From the NCBI GenBank assembly GCA_001939145.1, contig LSRX01000137.1:504745-568744 (forward strand): a stretch of DNA of 64,000 nt, in the 5' to 3' direction. Positions 21,628-32,223 of the stretch are shown piece by piece. Position 1 is the first letter of the stretch; the number at the start of each line of letters is the position of its first letter. The position numbers and the translations under genes are program-made. The notes beneath the pieces were generated by a model, which made no database searches, was not told the origin of the DNA, and saw only the letters and a list, made by a program, of their open reading frames with translations. This stretch comes from Symbiodinium microadriaticum (Eukaryota; Sar; Dinophyceae; Suessiales; Symbiodiniaceae).

Positions 21628-22300
21628 GCTACGATGTATATTAGTAAGGACCCCTGTATACAGCCCTTTAAAACCGAAGGCCCAAGAGAAGAGACCACCG
21701 ACCTGTATACGTGGCTGACTTCAAAGTTTCAGCCTACTTATTACAGCTCATGAAGCAACTCAAAGAACTAAAGTCCTAAGAGCCAACCAGGAGAACGCCA
21801 AGCTAAGATAAGTAAGTATACTAAACCCCCCTTGGCCTAAACACTAAACCCTAAGCCCTAGGGGTTCAGGGCCCAAAGAAGCATGTACTCCACTCCGAAC
21901 TCTAAAACCCTCAACCCCGGCTAGCCGCGGAATGGCCCAAACAACTCTTAGAACCCAGATCCGAGACCGCCCACTCAAAGGCTCAAGGGACTTAGTATGA
22001 ATCGGCTTAGGATTTGGGGTTTACGGTTTAGGGTTTGGGGGTTTAGGGGAAATCGGCTTAGGGTTTAGGGTTTAAGGTGTAGGGTTTGGGGGGTAGAAAA
22101 CTTGCGAAGCTTCATACATGGGGTATAATTAGCAGGACCGGCTGCCCTGGCTGGCAGCTGACCATTTGCTGACAGACCTGAGGTACTACCCTAAACCCTA
22201 AACGCCTAAACCCCAAACCCCAAACCCTAAACGCCTAAACTCTAAACCTCAAACCCTAAAGCCTAAACCCTAAACCTTACACCCGATGCTTGCGCCAACC

Positions 22301-22353
22301 TGGCCCCCAATGGCCAAAAACTTCGTCGACTCCTCCCACTTCCTCCAGGGATC
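22301..22353 (-). CDS. Exon-like island, unrecognised
   Basis: The minus strand reads DPWRKWEESTKFLAIGGQ after CTAG; a second minus frame (SLEEVGGVDEVFGHWGPG) is also open. C-rich repeat on the left; a family-6 element starts immediately on the right. Confidence 0.35.
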
Positions 22354-22355
22354 TA

Positions 22356-22463
22356 GCTAAACCCTACCTGGACCCTAAAGAACCTACCTCTGTAGGGCTC
22401 CTGATTATGATTTCGTTATATAAATCCTAAAAAACGTAGGTTTTTTGGGGGTTAAGGTAAACC
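22356..22463. repeat. Inverted-repeat element, family 6, copy d
   Basis: CTAAACCCTACCTGGACCCT at the left to AAACGTAGGTTTTTTGGGGG at the right. Confidence 0.6.
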
Positions 22464-22563
22464 CTAAACCCCTGAACCCTAAACCCTGTACGTAGACCCT
22501 AAGCCCTATACCCTAGGGGTTCAGGGCCCCAAGAAGGGGCTTTGTTAATTACAGAGGGGCTTT

Positions 22564-22695
22564 GGGTCGGAGGACTTCTTAGTAAGTAGGTGATAAGTAG
22601 AGTTATAGGTAACCTAAAAAGGATCCTAAATTGGGGTTATGATACGTATAAGTCCATAAAATAACTAGATAGTAAGTGCCCCGACCCTATAAGTA
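22564..22695. repeat. Inverted-repeat element, family 2, copy b
   Basis: GGGTCGGAGGACTTCTTAGT to AGTGCCCCGACCCTATAAGT. Confidence 0.75.
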
Positions 22696-22800
22696 CGAGT
22701 TCAGGGCCCAAAGAAGCAGCTTTGTTAATTACAGTGGAGTTTCTGATAACAGCAACCATAAGGGTGTACTATTGCCCCTTGTTCCGACCCCTATAGTACC

Positions 22801-22900
22801 CACTTGGAGGGTCGGGGGACTTCGTAAGTAGATATTAAGTTTAGAGTTGCAAGTACCCTAAAAGGGAACTGTTTAATAAGCCCGCCGACCCTCTAAGCAG
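22801..22900. repeat. Inverted-repeat element, family 2, copy c
   Basis: CACTTGGAGGGTCGGGGGAC to GCCCGCCGACCCTCTAAGC. It abuts the 3' end of the coding piece at 22890-23352. Confidence 0.75.
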
Positions 22901-23352
22901 ACCCTGTGAATCAAACATGCCTTCACATCTTTCTCCAACTGACGGCACATGGTTTCCTTGATTTTCTTGACATTCATACCATAGTTGAGATCAATGTCAC
23001 GCGTGGTCTTGTTGAAGGAAACAGAAACCACGAAGTTGTCCTTGACCGTCTTATCCTTGGAGGAAGCCGGAACATCCTTAATCCCAAACCTATTTTTGAG
23101 GTAGTGGATGCTTGCCATTCGGATGGATACCTGCTTCTCAAGTTTGTCCATGAACCCAGCGACGTCGTCCTTCTGCATGTTGTCCAACTTTGTTTTCTCT
23201 GCTTCCGTAATCAAGTCAGCCAACTGTGAGAACTTCTTTTTGATGATGAAGAACTGCTTGTCCTTCTTTGAATTGGCCCGGATACAGGTGGGATGCCTTT
23301 TGGGGGGTGATCTAAGCATTTGGGCCAATCCATGCGTCTGGCTGTGGACCAT
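22890..23352 (-). CDS. Lysine-rich protein piece, unrecognised
   Basis: The minus strand is open for 150 codons with good codon use: KDKQFFIIKKKFSQLADLIT, an alpha-helical charged middle (EAEKTKLDNMQKDDVAGFMD), then KTVKDNFVVSVSFNKTTRDI and MNVKKIKETMCRQLEKDVKA. An exon boundary is likely near 23270 (AAAG before AAGGAC) and another near 22905, where a family-2 element begins. A further minus piece (23360-23430, EHRLEKLPAASPSVSPLM) may be the preceding exon; a TGA separates the frames. No family recognised. Confidence 0.5.
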
Positions 23353-23971
23353 TCAGGATGAGTCTTCCACCGTCATCAGCGGAGAGACAGATGGACTTGC
23401 AGCTGGTAGCTTCTCCAGGCGGTGTTCATTAAAAAAACCCTAAACCCTAACCTCAGAAATAGCTTTGGGAAATCAAGGCCGGCGCAACGAAACGTCGCTC
23501 TCTCTATGATTCTATGCCTACTAGGCCGGGCATTGTTTCAGGCCTAGGGTTCGGGTTAGGGGTTTAGGGTTTCGGGCTTAGGCTGGGTTCAGGGTTTAGG
23601 CTTGGGGGTTTTTGGTTGGGGGTTTAGGGTTTAGGGTTTAGGATTTGGGTAACCCCCCCTCAACCCTCAACCTCAAACCCTCAACCCCTAAACCCTTAAC
23701 TGCAACCAACAGACACACACACACACACGCACGCACACATACGCGGCCCTGAAGGCCTTGCAAAAGCCATATGAAACACTTACAGTGACCTTGCAAAAAG
23801 TATAATTTCATAGCACGAACCTGATGGGTCCTCTAAACCATGTTCAAACACAACGGAACGTGATTGTGTGTTTCAGGAAAGTCTCAAATGCCTTCAGCCG
23901 ATTAAGCACCGAGCCCGGGTACCTGGAGCCCTGAGCACTCCGACTGCACTACTACGTCTTGCTTCCTTATC

Positions 23972-24117
23972 TTACTTGGAGGGTCGGAGGACTTAGTAAG
24001 TCGATGTTAAGTAGAGTTATCAGTACCCCAAACGGCATCCTAATTGGAGTTATGGTATGTATAAGTCTATAACTATAAGTTGTACCTAGTTAATAAGTCC
24101 CCCGACCCTCTAAGTAA
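23972..24117. repeat. Inverted-repeat element, family 2, copy d
   Basis: CTTGGAGGGTCGGAGGACTT to AAGTCCCCCGACCCTCTAAG. Confidence 0.8.
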
Positions 24118-24331
24118 ATTGCAGGTCCATGAAGAAAGCAATCATGACAACACATTGAACCACATCCGGATGTCACATGCGCGTAAGTGTGTATGTGAGA
24201 CGATGTATGATGGGGCATTGAACCAAGTTCCTTATCCCGAAACCCTAGACTAAACCCTAAACCCTAACCCGAAACCCTAAACCCCTAAACCCCTAAACCC
24301 TAAAGCTTAAACCCTAAACCCTAAACCCTAC

Positions 24332-24400
24332 GGGGTCCTCTTGGCTTCGTAGTCCCTGGCCACGGCCTCGTGGTTGTTTAGGGCTTCGAGGATGGGAAGC
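24332..24400 (-). CDS. Exon-like island with telomere-like splice donor
   Basis: The minus strand reads LPILEALNNHEAVARDYEAK then RT, between GTGCCTTTAG (acceptor) and ACCCC|GTAGGGTTTAGGG. The GT donor is the first two bases of a telomere-like tract. C-rich repeat on the left, G-rich on the right. Confidence 0.55.
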
Positions 24401-24504
24401 CTAAAGGCACCCGAAACCAAAAGTGGCCTACCCAAAGCGCCTAGGGTTTAGGGTTTAGGGAATTAAGGTTTAGGGTTTTAGAGTTTTACTGTTTATGCTT
24501 TAGG

Positions 24505-24581
24505 GTTTAAGTACCTACTTGGGGATACTTACCCAAACCGTAACAGAAATCTACTTTCTACTATGTAGGTACTTAGGACCC
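24505..24581. repeat. Small inverted-repeat element, single copy
   Basis: AAGTACCTACTTGGGG at the left and CTACTATGTAGGTACTTA at the right. Confidence 0.6.
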
Positions 24582-24660
24582 TTTGGGGGAAGTTTAAAGG
24601 CAAGCCTGACGACAACCATGTGACCCTCGTCTGACCACACCTCGAAGTTCAGGGTTTCGG
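24582..24660 (-). CDS. Exon-like island between two small elements
   Basis: The minus strand reads LNFEVWSDEGHMVVVRLAFK then LPPK. A family-1 element lies on its right and another small inverted-repeat element on its left, so both presumed introns contain elements. The plus strand is open for only part of the stretch. Confidence 0.45.
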
Positions 24661-24663
24661 GTT

Positions 24664-24772
24664 CCCAGAGAGCCCAATACTCCTTAATAAAGGAATATAG
24701 CTTAGAATATAAGGGGCTTAATAGTATGCTTTAAGGTATATTCCTAAATTAAGGGGTATTGGGCTCTCTGGG
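24664..24772. repeat. Inverted-repeat element, family 1, copy e
   Basis: CCCAGAGAGCCCAATACTCC to GGGTATTGGGCTCTCTGGG. Confidence 0.85.
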
Positions 24773-24779
24773 TCTGGGG

Positions 24780-25570
24780 CTTAGGGAATAAACTTAAGGC
24801 AAACTTAAACCCCTAAGCCGGCACTCTAACCCGCTGAAGCCTGCGCAAAAGCCTACGCCGTCAACCCACATGCCTATAAACTCTAAATCTTGACCCATCA
24901 ACCCCCAAAAACGCAGCAACACTAAAACATGAAAGTGCTTAAGACCCGGGCCCCAAACCCTTATCCCTAAAGCCCTAAAGCCCTAAACCCCTCTAGACTT
25001 AGCTGCTGAGTTCATAAGCATAAAACAGTGTACACTTTCAGTTCTATAAGGGGTCAGATTATCCCAAACTAAACCCTAAACCCTAAACCCCTAAACCCCT
25101 AAACCCTAAACCCTAAGTGTAGTAATTCAGCTACTAACTAAGCAAGGACTGTTGAGCACTTAAGACTCAAAACCATTATCCCTAAAACCCCAAAGCCTTA
25201 AGCCCATAAAACCCCTTAAATTAAAGCTTTAAACAAGGACTCTTGAGGACTCTACTAAGTAAGCACTAACTAAAACCCTAAAGCCTTAAACCCTTAAAAT
25301 CCCTTTAAGTGGGCCTTTAAATTAAAGTTTTAACCAAGGACTCTCGAGGCGCCTCCTAAACCCTAAATGCTTAAACCCCTACAACCCCTTTAAAATAGGG
25401 TTTAAAGCAGAACCGTGTAGCTTCCCAAAATTCCTTCATTCCTTCAAAGCCTGAAACATTCCTGGCAGGGCTTTCTGGAACCCTTAAAAGACCCCAAACC
25501 ATTATCCCTAAATCTCTGAACGCCTTAAATCCCTAAAACCCCTTTAAAATCTAAGCTTGTAAGCAAGGAC
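24780..25570. repeat. C-rich repeat with duplicated intron starts
   Basis: No gene seen. The phrase AAGGACTCTCGAGGCGCCTCC at 25340 nearly repeats AAGGACCTCTCGAGGCGCCTCC at 25565, which includes the end of the exon-like island at 25571; a third, weaker copy is at 25225. The phrase TTAAATTAAAGCTTTAA recurs between them. Confidence 0.5.
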
Positions 25571-25640
25571 CTCTCGAGGCGCCTCCTCCTGCGCCTTCCT
25601 GGCTGCCTTCAGCTCCGGATCCTCCTCGGAACGTCGGCGG
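25571..25640 (-). CDS. Exon-like island, charged helix
   Basis: The minus strand reads RRRSEEDPELKAARKAQEEA then PRE, followed by GTCCTTGC (GT donor). C-rich repeat on the left, G-rich on the right. Confidence 0.5.
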
Positions 25641-26164
25641 TTCAGGGGTTTCGGGGGTTTAGGGGTCTTAGGGGTTTTAGGGGGGTTTTTAGGGGGTTTT
25701 TAGGGGGTTTTTAGGGGGTTTTAGGGGGTGTTTAGGGGGTTTTTGGGGGTTTTTGGGGGTTTTTGGGGGCTTAGGGTTGAGGAGTTCAGGGTTTTTGGGG
25801 TTTAAAGGGTTATAGTTTAAGGCTTCTAGGAGTATTCAGGGTGTTGGGGTTTTAAGGCTTTAATAAGCATTTTTGTTCTAGTTTTAATGCTTCTCGGAGT
25901 ATGGGGGTCGGGTGGGAGTTTAGGGTTTAGGGCAAAACTTTAGAGGTGGAGTTTAGGGTTTATTTTAGGGGTTTAGGGCTCTAGGGGTTTAGTTAGGGCT
26001 TGAGGGCTTTACGGTTTTGGGTTTCGAACCCCTGCCAAACCCTGTAAAGCCCTGATGCAGCCCTGAGAAAACCCTTAAACCCTGACCCCAAACCCTAAAC
26101 CCGTAAACTCTGAACCCTAAACCCTAAACTCTACAGAAAGGACTCAAAGTCTAAAACCAAACTT

Positions 26165-26247
26165 AAAGGAAACTACAGGTGGGGAGTTTAGGGTATATCT
26201 GGTTTTTATTAGGCTTCTGTAAGGTATATAGACCTTCTATACGGCTC
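26165..26247. repeat. Inverted-repeat element, family 4, copy c (truncated)
   Basis: Starts AACTACAGGTGGGGAGTTTA and breaks off after GACCTTCTATACGGCTC into C-rich repeat; the right arm is missing. Direct repeats of GGACTCAAACTCTAAACCC follow (26240-26490). Confidence 0.7.
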
Positions 26248-26502
26248 AAACTCTAAACCCAAACCCTAAACCCCAAACCCTAAGGCTTATTAGGACTCAA
26301 ACTCTAAACCCAAACCCTATACAAAATGACCCCTTAATTAGAGGGTAGAACCCCTAAAACGGTAGGTTTTTGGATTCCCAGGAAAGGACTCAAACTCTAA
26401 ACCCAAACCCCAAACCCTAAACCAACCCTAAACCCTAAACCCTAAATCTTATAGAACCCCTATGGATCCCTGTAGAAAGGACTCAAACTCTAAAACCAAC
26501 CC

Positions 26503-26572
26503 CAGCCAAGAGTCCTTGGCTGCCCTGAGCTCCTCCGAGAGGTTGCGCACCTTGCAAGGGAGTTTGGAGAGG
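26503..26572 (-). CDS. Exon-like island, coiled coil
   Basis: The minus strand reads LSKLPCKVRNLSEELRAAKD then SWLG. C-rich repeat on the left, G-rich on the right. Consistent with the same coiled-coil protein as other islands. Confidence 0.5.
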
Positions 26573-26651
26573 GCTTAAGGCTTAAGGCTTATGTTGGGTT
26601 TAGGGTCTAAGGTTTAGGGTTTAGGGTTTACAGGGTTTAGGGTTTAGGGAT

Positions 26652-26746
26652 TAAGGCTTACCTGGACCCTAAAGAACCTACCTTTTTAGGGTTTCTTATT
26701 CTGATTTCTGTATATAAGTCCTTGAAAAGGTGAATATTCGGGGTTA
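26652..26746. repeat. Inverted-repeat element, family 6, copy e
   Basis: GGCTTACCTGGACCCTAAAG to AAAAGGTGAATATTCGGGG. Confidence 0.55.
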
Positions 26747-26824
26747 AGGTTTAGGGGTTTAGGGTTTAGGGTATTAGGGTTTAGGGGTTGAGGGTTTATG
26801 TAGGGCTCAGGGAGGGTTTAGGGC

Positions 26825-26968
26825 TTACTTGGAAGGTCGGGGGACCTAGTAACTAGCTATTTTCTGGACGAATAAGTCTCATAACCCCAAGTAGGATCTT
26901 TAGGATCCCTTTTAGGGTACGTAGAACTCTACTTAAGATCTACTTACTACACGCAACCCTCCAAGTAC
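26825..26968. repeat. Inverted-repeat element, family 2, copy e
   Basis: TTACTTGGAAGGTCGGGGGA to the right arm CAACCCTCCAAGTACGG, with the family core of this group inside. Confidence 0.75.
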
Positions 26969-26989
26969 GGTTTAATTCGAGCGCAAGGT

Positions 26990-27550
26990 TGAAGCGTTTA
27001 AAGGGTTTAGGGTTTAGGGCTTTAACCAAATCGAAAGGTGGGTTGATACTCTTCAACAGGGCTTGGTGGAAGTTTATCAGGCTTTTTTCGGTACTTTGAC
27101 AACTAGAATAGAGTTTCGGAGTATATGATATTCTACGTTAAGAGTATGTTTGGACTACATTACAACACTGGCAGGGCTTTTAAAAAAGGTTCTTTAAGGG
27201 CCCTTATAGCGCTTCTAAATGTCCATCCAAAGTACCTACATCTCGTACAAAGTCAGGTTTCGTTGTTGGCTTTCGTTAGGTATCTCCTATATAGTAACTA
27301 TATAGGTGCTTGGGCCTGGGTCTTTGGGGAACCTACGTTTCGGTAGGCCCGCATGCAAGACCTATGTGGAGATTGTGGGTGCTAACTAAGCAGGCAATTG
27401 AACTACAGGGGCTTCAACAGCAATTATAATGGGGTTTTGGGACCTGCCAAGTGCGATCATGTCAGGACTACAAGGGGACATCTGACTCGCCCATCAGGCG
27501 TCTTTAGTCTCTACTGCATTGGACCCAACACCCCTGAACCACAAGGCACC
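26990..27550. other. Unique stretch, no gene recognised
   Basis: A 73-codon plus frame (27125-27346) has no recognisable domain. A palindromic motif CCTATATAGTAACTATATAGG sits at 27288-27308. Confidence 0.4.
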
Positions 27551-27669
27551 ACTGAGTAAGTAGCTATCTTATAGACTTACACTTATCAAAAACCCAAATA
27601 GGACCCCCTTAGATTACTTCTTACTCTACCTTACTACCTACTTACTAGGTCGCCCTGACCCTCCAAGCA
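27551..27669. repeat. Inverted-repeat element, family 2, copy f
   Basis: ACTGAGTAAGTAGCTATC to CTACTTACTAGGTCGCCC, terminal arms partly lost. Confidence 0.65.
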
Positions 27670-28031
27670 CTGAAGTTTGCTAGTGCTAAAAAGGGTGCGT
27701 TTGCCTCATTTTGAAGGGGATACTGGCGAACTTAGATGCATGAGATAAACCCCGGAAGTCCGAAACTTGGCATCCGAACTACCATCCTCAGCATCAGGAT
27801 CTTTCGCCACTAAACCCTAAACTGCCCCGAAGCCCCGAAACCCTAAACCCTAAAGACGGGTTTCCAGTCAGTCCCTTGAGTGCCTTTGAGTAAGGGGACC
27901 CCCGAAACCACAAGTCCCCGACCCCTAAGCCCTAAACCCCAAATCCTAAACCCTAAAACATAAACCCTAAACCCTAAATCCTAAACCCTAAACCCCAAAA
28001 CGTAAGAATCACTGAACGCCAGGGATCCCGC

Positions 28032-28108
28032 CTGGCGACAAGTCAGCGACGGAAGCGGCTGCGGCACCATAGCCGCCACGGGGGGCGGGTCACTCGATTC
28101 GGGCACCT
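28032..28108 (-). CDS. Exon-like island, proline-rich linker
   Basis: The minus strand reads EVPESSDPPPVAAMVPQPLP then SLTCRQ, followed by GCGGGATC (possible GC donor). C-rich repeat on the left (27925-28010), G-rich on the right (28110-28240). Confidence 0.5.
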
Positions 28109-28248
28109 CCGGTTTAGAGTTTAGAGTTTAGGGTTTAGGATTTAGGGTCTAGGATTTGGGGTTTAGGGTTTAGAGTTTAGAGGTTAGGGTTTAGGGGTTT
28201 AGGGGTTTAGGGGTTTAGGGGTTTAGGGTTTAGGGTTTAGGGGCTAGT

Positions 28249-28366
28249 ATGGTATGCCGTATCGGCACTGAAGCTGAGAGCAACACAACGAACCAACAGA
28301 AGGCCGATGCGGTTTGTTGCAGACGCAAACCACTAGTTTCGACCCTACACTCCGTAGCAGCTTTAA
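28249..28366 (+). CDS. Possible exon before a family-1 element
   Basis: The plus strand reads MVCRIGTEAESNTTNQQKAD then AVCCRRKPLVSTLHSVAALT up to the element edge. The plus frame past the element (28476 on, NPPPQSLHASYLLRKLL) is open as well. G-rich repeat lies on the left, unlike most islands. Unrecognised. Confidence 0.3.
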
Positions 28367-28475
28367 CCCAGAGAGCCCAACACCCCTTAATTAAGGAACA
28401 TACCTTAACTTATAAGGGGCTTAGTATTATCATTTAAGGCATTTTCCTTTTTTAAGGGGTATTGGGCTCTCTGGG
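28367..28475. repeat. Inverted-repeat element, family 1, copy f
   Basis: CCCAGAGAGCCCAACACCCC to GGTATTGGGCTCTCTGGG. Confidence 0.85.
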
Positions 28476-29159
28476 TAACCCTCCACCGCAAAGCCTTCAT
28501 GCTAGCTACCTGCTAAGAAAATTGCTTACTTGCTTACTTCCAGTTACTCATTCACTCAAACTCTTAACCCTCAGACCTAACACCCTAAACATCCCAACGA
28601 TCATACTTGCACCCTGCTGCTTTGCACCTGTACCTTTGCGCGCTTGCCAGGTGCGGTCGCAGCCTTTGGTTGCCTCAGACGAATCAGGGCACTTTGGGGC
28701 TTCTGGGGTTCGGGGTTTAGGGATCATGGTTTCCGTCGGGTTTGGGGTTTAGGGCTTGGGGCTTGGGGTTTACGGTTTAGAGGGTTTGGGGTTTAGGGTT
28801 GAGGTTTTAGGGTTTAGAGTTTAAGGCTTCCGGTCTTTGAGGGTTTGGTGTTTATAAACGGCGCCTGGAAATTGGAAAAGGTTGTGGGTATGTTTTACGA
28901 TGATAGCTACAACTATAAAGCTGAGCATTCAAATAGGGCCCAGGAGACTGGGCTAATTTTGGTATGCAGGCCGAGACTGCAGTGTAGGGTATAGGCTTGC
29001 TGCAGAGTCGAACAACTCTATGGGTTTAGGGGTTAAGGGTCTAGGGTTTAGGACACCTGCGCGGTGAAATTGACGAGGAACAAGCCGTATACAATACATA
29101 GCATAATCTGGAAAAATATAGAACATAGAATGTTGTTCAACATAAGATATACACTATAT

Positions 29160-30004
29160 GATCATTATGTACATATATATATATATATATACACACACGC
29201 ACATAGTGTACAACGTGGGGTTCAGATCACAGGGTGGCAGGCTATGCTAATTTTGGTGAACAGGACTGACATGGCAGTTACTGGACATGGGGCGCAGTCA
29301 CTTTTCGACATCTGCCGTTAGTATGGATTTCATGCCGAAAACAAGTTCGAACTTTCTGAATAGACCAATGACCAAACATGTTCGAGCAACAAGTCGCACC
29401 CCCCCCCCCCCGGGCTTCTGCCGTGATACTGACTGAGCGCACGCTTCCCCTGGCGAGGCTGTGCGATCTCCCCAACTCGGCTGCTGCACCTGTCTTTTGA
29501 GGTCTTGAGTTTAGGGCTTGCGGTTTAGGGTTTTAGTGACTACAGGGTGTATGTTTTTTGGTTTAGGGTGTGGGCTGCAGGTTGATACAAGGAGCTGAAG
29601 GATTTGATTGTGGCTCTGTTTGTGCTTGATGCTTTTATGCATGAACCCGCCAAGCAGCCAATACTTGCATGGACCCTGAAAATCAGCATTCGATACATGT
29701 ATATATATATATATATATATGGTCACCAAGAAACATACATACAGACATATATATATATATATACACATACATACATACATACATACATACATACATGCAT
29801 GCATGCATGCATGCATGCATACATACAGACAGACAGACATACAGACAGACAGACAGACAGACAGACAGACGGACAGACAAGCAGACCGACCGAAAGACCG
29901 ACAGACAGACAGACAGACGGACGGACGGACGGACGGACGGACGGACGGACGGACGGACAGACAGACAGACAGACCGACGTACGTACATACATACATACAT
30001 ACAT

Positions 30005-30037
<33 letters not shown>

Positions 30038-30195
30038 GAGACAGACAGACAGACACACAGACACACATCCATGCATCCATGCATGCATACATACACATAC
30101 ATAACATAACATAACATAACATAACATAACATAGCATAACGTAACGTAACGTAACGTAACATAACATAACATGGCATAACATACACACACACACC
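29160..30195. repeat. Microsatellite cluster (TA, CATA, CAGA, GGAC, CATAA)
   Basis: TA runs at 29173-29191, 29699-29720 and 29747-29762, then CATA, CATG, CAGA, GGAC, CAGA, CATA, CAGA blocks to about 30060 and CATAA pentamers at 30100-30180. Neighbouring blocks differ by one base per unit. All long frames here (up to 238 codons) are artefacts of the repeat. Between 29200 and 29690 there is unique sequence with a C homopolymer at 29400-29412 and no recognised gene. Confidence 0.9.
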
Positions 30196-30354
30196 CCTTC
30201 TATACGCAAGAGAGAAGGTGAGCACATATTTATTGTTTGGAGACCCCTGAAAATGAAACCATCAACAACGAAGCAACACCCAAATATACATCCGAGAGTC
30301 GCACGACTGCTGTACCTCCTAAACTCCTAAACCCTAAACCCAGAATCCGAAAAA

Positions 30355-30444
30355 AATCCCAAGCGCACCACGGCCCATGGTTGGGGCAGCGATTGCAGCA
30401 CAAGCCAGGGGCCACCTCGAGAGAAACTCCCCCAAGGCCCCAAG
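30355..30444 (-). CDS. Exon-like island, hydrophobic
   Basis: The minus strand reads LGALGEFLSRWPLACAAIAA then PTMGRGALGIF. C-rich repeat on the left and G-rich on the right. A hydrophobic, signal- or transit-like piece; the most 5' of the minus-strand islands. Confidence 0.45.
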
Positions 30445-30787
30445 CTCAGGGTTTCCAGCTTGGGGGTTTCCGGGTGGGCTTAGGTGTTTAGTGATTTATG
30501 GTTTAGGGGTTTAAAGTTTCGGGGTGTAGGGGTCTACGGTATAGAGGTTTAGGGTTTAGGGGTTTAGGGGTTTAGGGGTTTAGTGATTTAGGGTTTAGGG
30601 GTTTAGGCAACGGTTTAGGTGCTTAGTGATTTAGGGTTTAGGGGTTTTGGGGTTTAGGAGTTTAGGGGTTTAGGGATTTAGGGGTTTAGGGGTTCAGGGA
30701 TTTAGGGTTTAGGAGTTTAGGGGTTTAGGGATTTAGGGGTTTAGGGGTTCAGGGATTTAGGGTTTCGGGGTTTAGGGGTTTAGGGGT

Positions 30788-30869
30788 TCTTACATCCCCA
30801 ATAAGCCAGACAAAAAAAAACTTTCAGAAAGAACCCAAAAGTATAAAGATCGCTTATTGGGGAACTAAG
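30788..30869. repeat. Inverted-repeat element, family 7, copy c
   Basis: CTTACATCCCCAATAAGCC to CGCTTATTGGGGAACTAAG. Confidence 0.65.
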
Positions 30870-31542
30870 GGTTTAGGGTTTAGGAGTTTCCGGGTTTAGG
30901 GGTCTTAGGGGGTTAGGGCTTAAGGGTTAAGGATTCTATACCTTTAGAGTTTAGGTTTCAGGGTTTACGGTGTAGCCCAAAGAACCTAGAATTGAAAGGG
31001 TCCGTATTATGGCTTCTGTAGATACGCCCTTAAACAGTTGGCTTGTTTCGGCCACAGGTAACGTAGGGGTGGTCTGTGGTTTAGGGGTCAAGGGCTCAGC
31101 GTGTGGCTTAGATTTGTAAGGATTGTATACTTTCAACCCGACACCCGTTACCCTCAACCCTAAACCCGACACCCTCAGCCCTAAACCCTCAACCCTTTAA
31201 GCTAAATCCTAAACCCCTAAACCAAACACGAATCTCCGGCGCTTACAAACTTAAGAAACGCCTGAACACCTTAGAGACTCCGGAGTTTAAGGCTTCGGAC
31301 AATCGGTTTTGGGTTTAGGCCTCGGCTTGGCCTTCCGCAGGCAGGGCTTCAGGGACAGGGCGAACCCTTACACAGCAGAGCTTACGGTGCAGGGTTGAGG
31401 GTCTACCTTAAGCTACCATAACCTACTTGTCGTCTAGGCTTTTACAAGCACTAATATAGAATTTAGAGGGACCCTATGAAAATTTGGCTTTGGCAGTTAA
31501 AAGACAGTTTAGGGTTTAGGGTCTATTTATGTTTTGATACCC

Positions 31543-31679
31543 CACTCTTAGGGTCGGGGGACTTAGTAAGTGGTTATTATATAGACTTACAAATACCATA
31601 ACCCCAACTAGGACCCCTTTCAGGGTACTTAGAATTCCACTTAATATCTACATACTAAGTCCTCCGACCCTCCAAGTAA
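31543..31679. repeat. Inverted-repeat element, family 2, copy g
   Basis: TTAGGGTCGGGGGACTTAGT to ACTAAGTCCTCCGACCCTCC. Confidence 0.8.
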
Positions 31680-31779
31680 GCTCCTATACGAACAACTCAG
31701 AAGGCCAATGGGAGAACCTTTTTTCTAAGGTTTAGGGTTTATTTATGGTTTAGTACCCCAACGCGGTCCAAGGAACACC

Positions 31780-31856
31780 TTTGCGCGGGCTGACAGGGAA
31801 CGTATTGCAGCGCGTGCAGAGCATGGGCCCCCAGGTGGGGGCGCACCTGCTATGCT
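31780..31856. CDS. Exon-like island, strand uncertain
   Basis: The plus strand reads LTGNVLQRVQSMGPQVGAHL; minus frames are also open. GC-rich, between telomere-like repeat and a family-3 element that seems to interrupt it. Confidence 0.3.
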
Positions 31857-31952
31857 ACGGTTGATGGTATAAGTCCTGCATTACCCAGAACAAGGAATAG
31901 ACCATAATTCCCATAGTTTAGGGCCCTAATTAAAGGTAATGCAAGATTTATT
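31857..31952. repeat. Inverted-repeat element, family 3, copy d
   Basis: GGTTGATGGTATAAGTCCTG to AATGCAAGATTTATTGAAGG. Flanked by GCACCTGCTATGCTA on the left and GCACCTGCTGTGCTA on the right. Confidence 0.75.
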
Positions 31953-31975
31953 GAAGGGGCACCTGCTGTGCTATT

Positions 31976-32094
31976 CTAGGACATTTTCAGGTGGGTAGTT
32001 ACCGTTATAGGAGCCTTATAGAAGGTCTATATACGTTGTAGAAGCCTTATAGAAGCCCTATACACCTTAAACTCCCCACCTGTAGTTTCCTTAA
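31976..32094. repeat. Inverted-repeat element, family 4, copy d (inverted)
   Basis: CTAGGACATTTTCAGGTGGG to CCCCACCTGTAGTTTCC, the reverse complement of copies a and b. Confidence 0.8.
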
Positions 32095-32223
32095 AGCTAT
32101 GGGCGGACTTGGGTAAATCGCAGTGTGCAGGGCTTTGTGTCGAAGGGGCCCCAACCCTAAACCCTAAACCGGCAACAGGGACCATAAGGGAACACTGTCC
32201 CCTGTAGCAGGGCTTCCTGGGAT

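Noticed and set aside
29760-30060. CRISPR-like array
   Set aside because: Units are 4 bases with no spacers; simple microsatellite.
29511-30227. Long ORFs (up to 238 codons) on both strands
   Set aside because: They are translations of CATA/CAGA/GGAC microsatellite in every frame.
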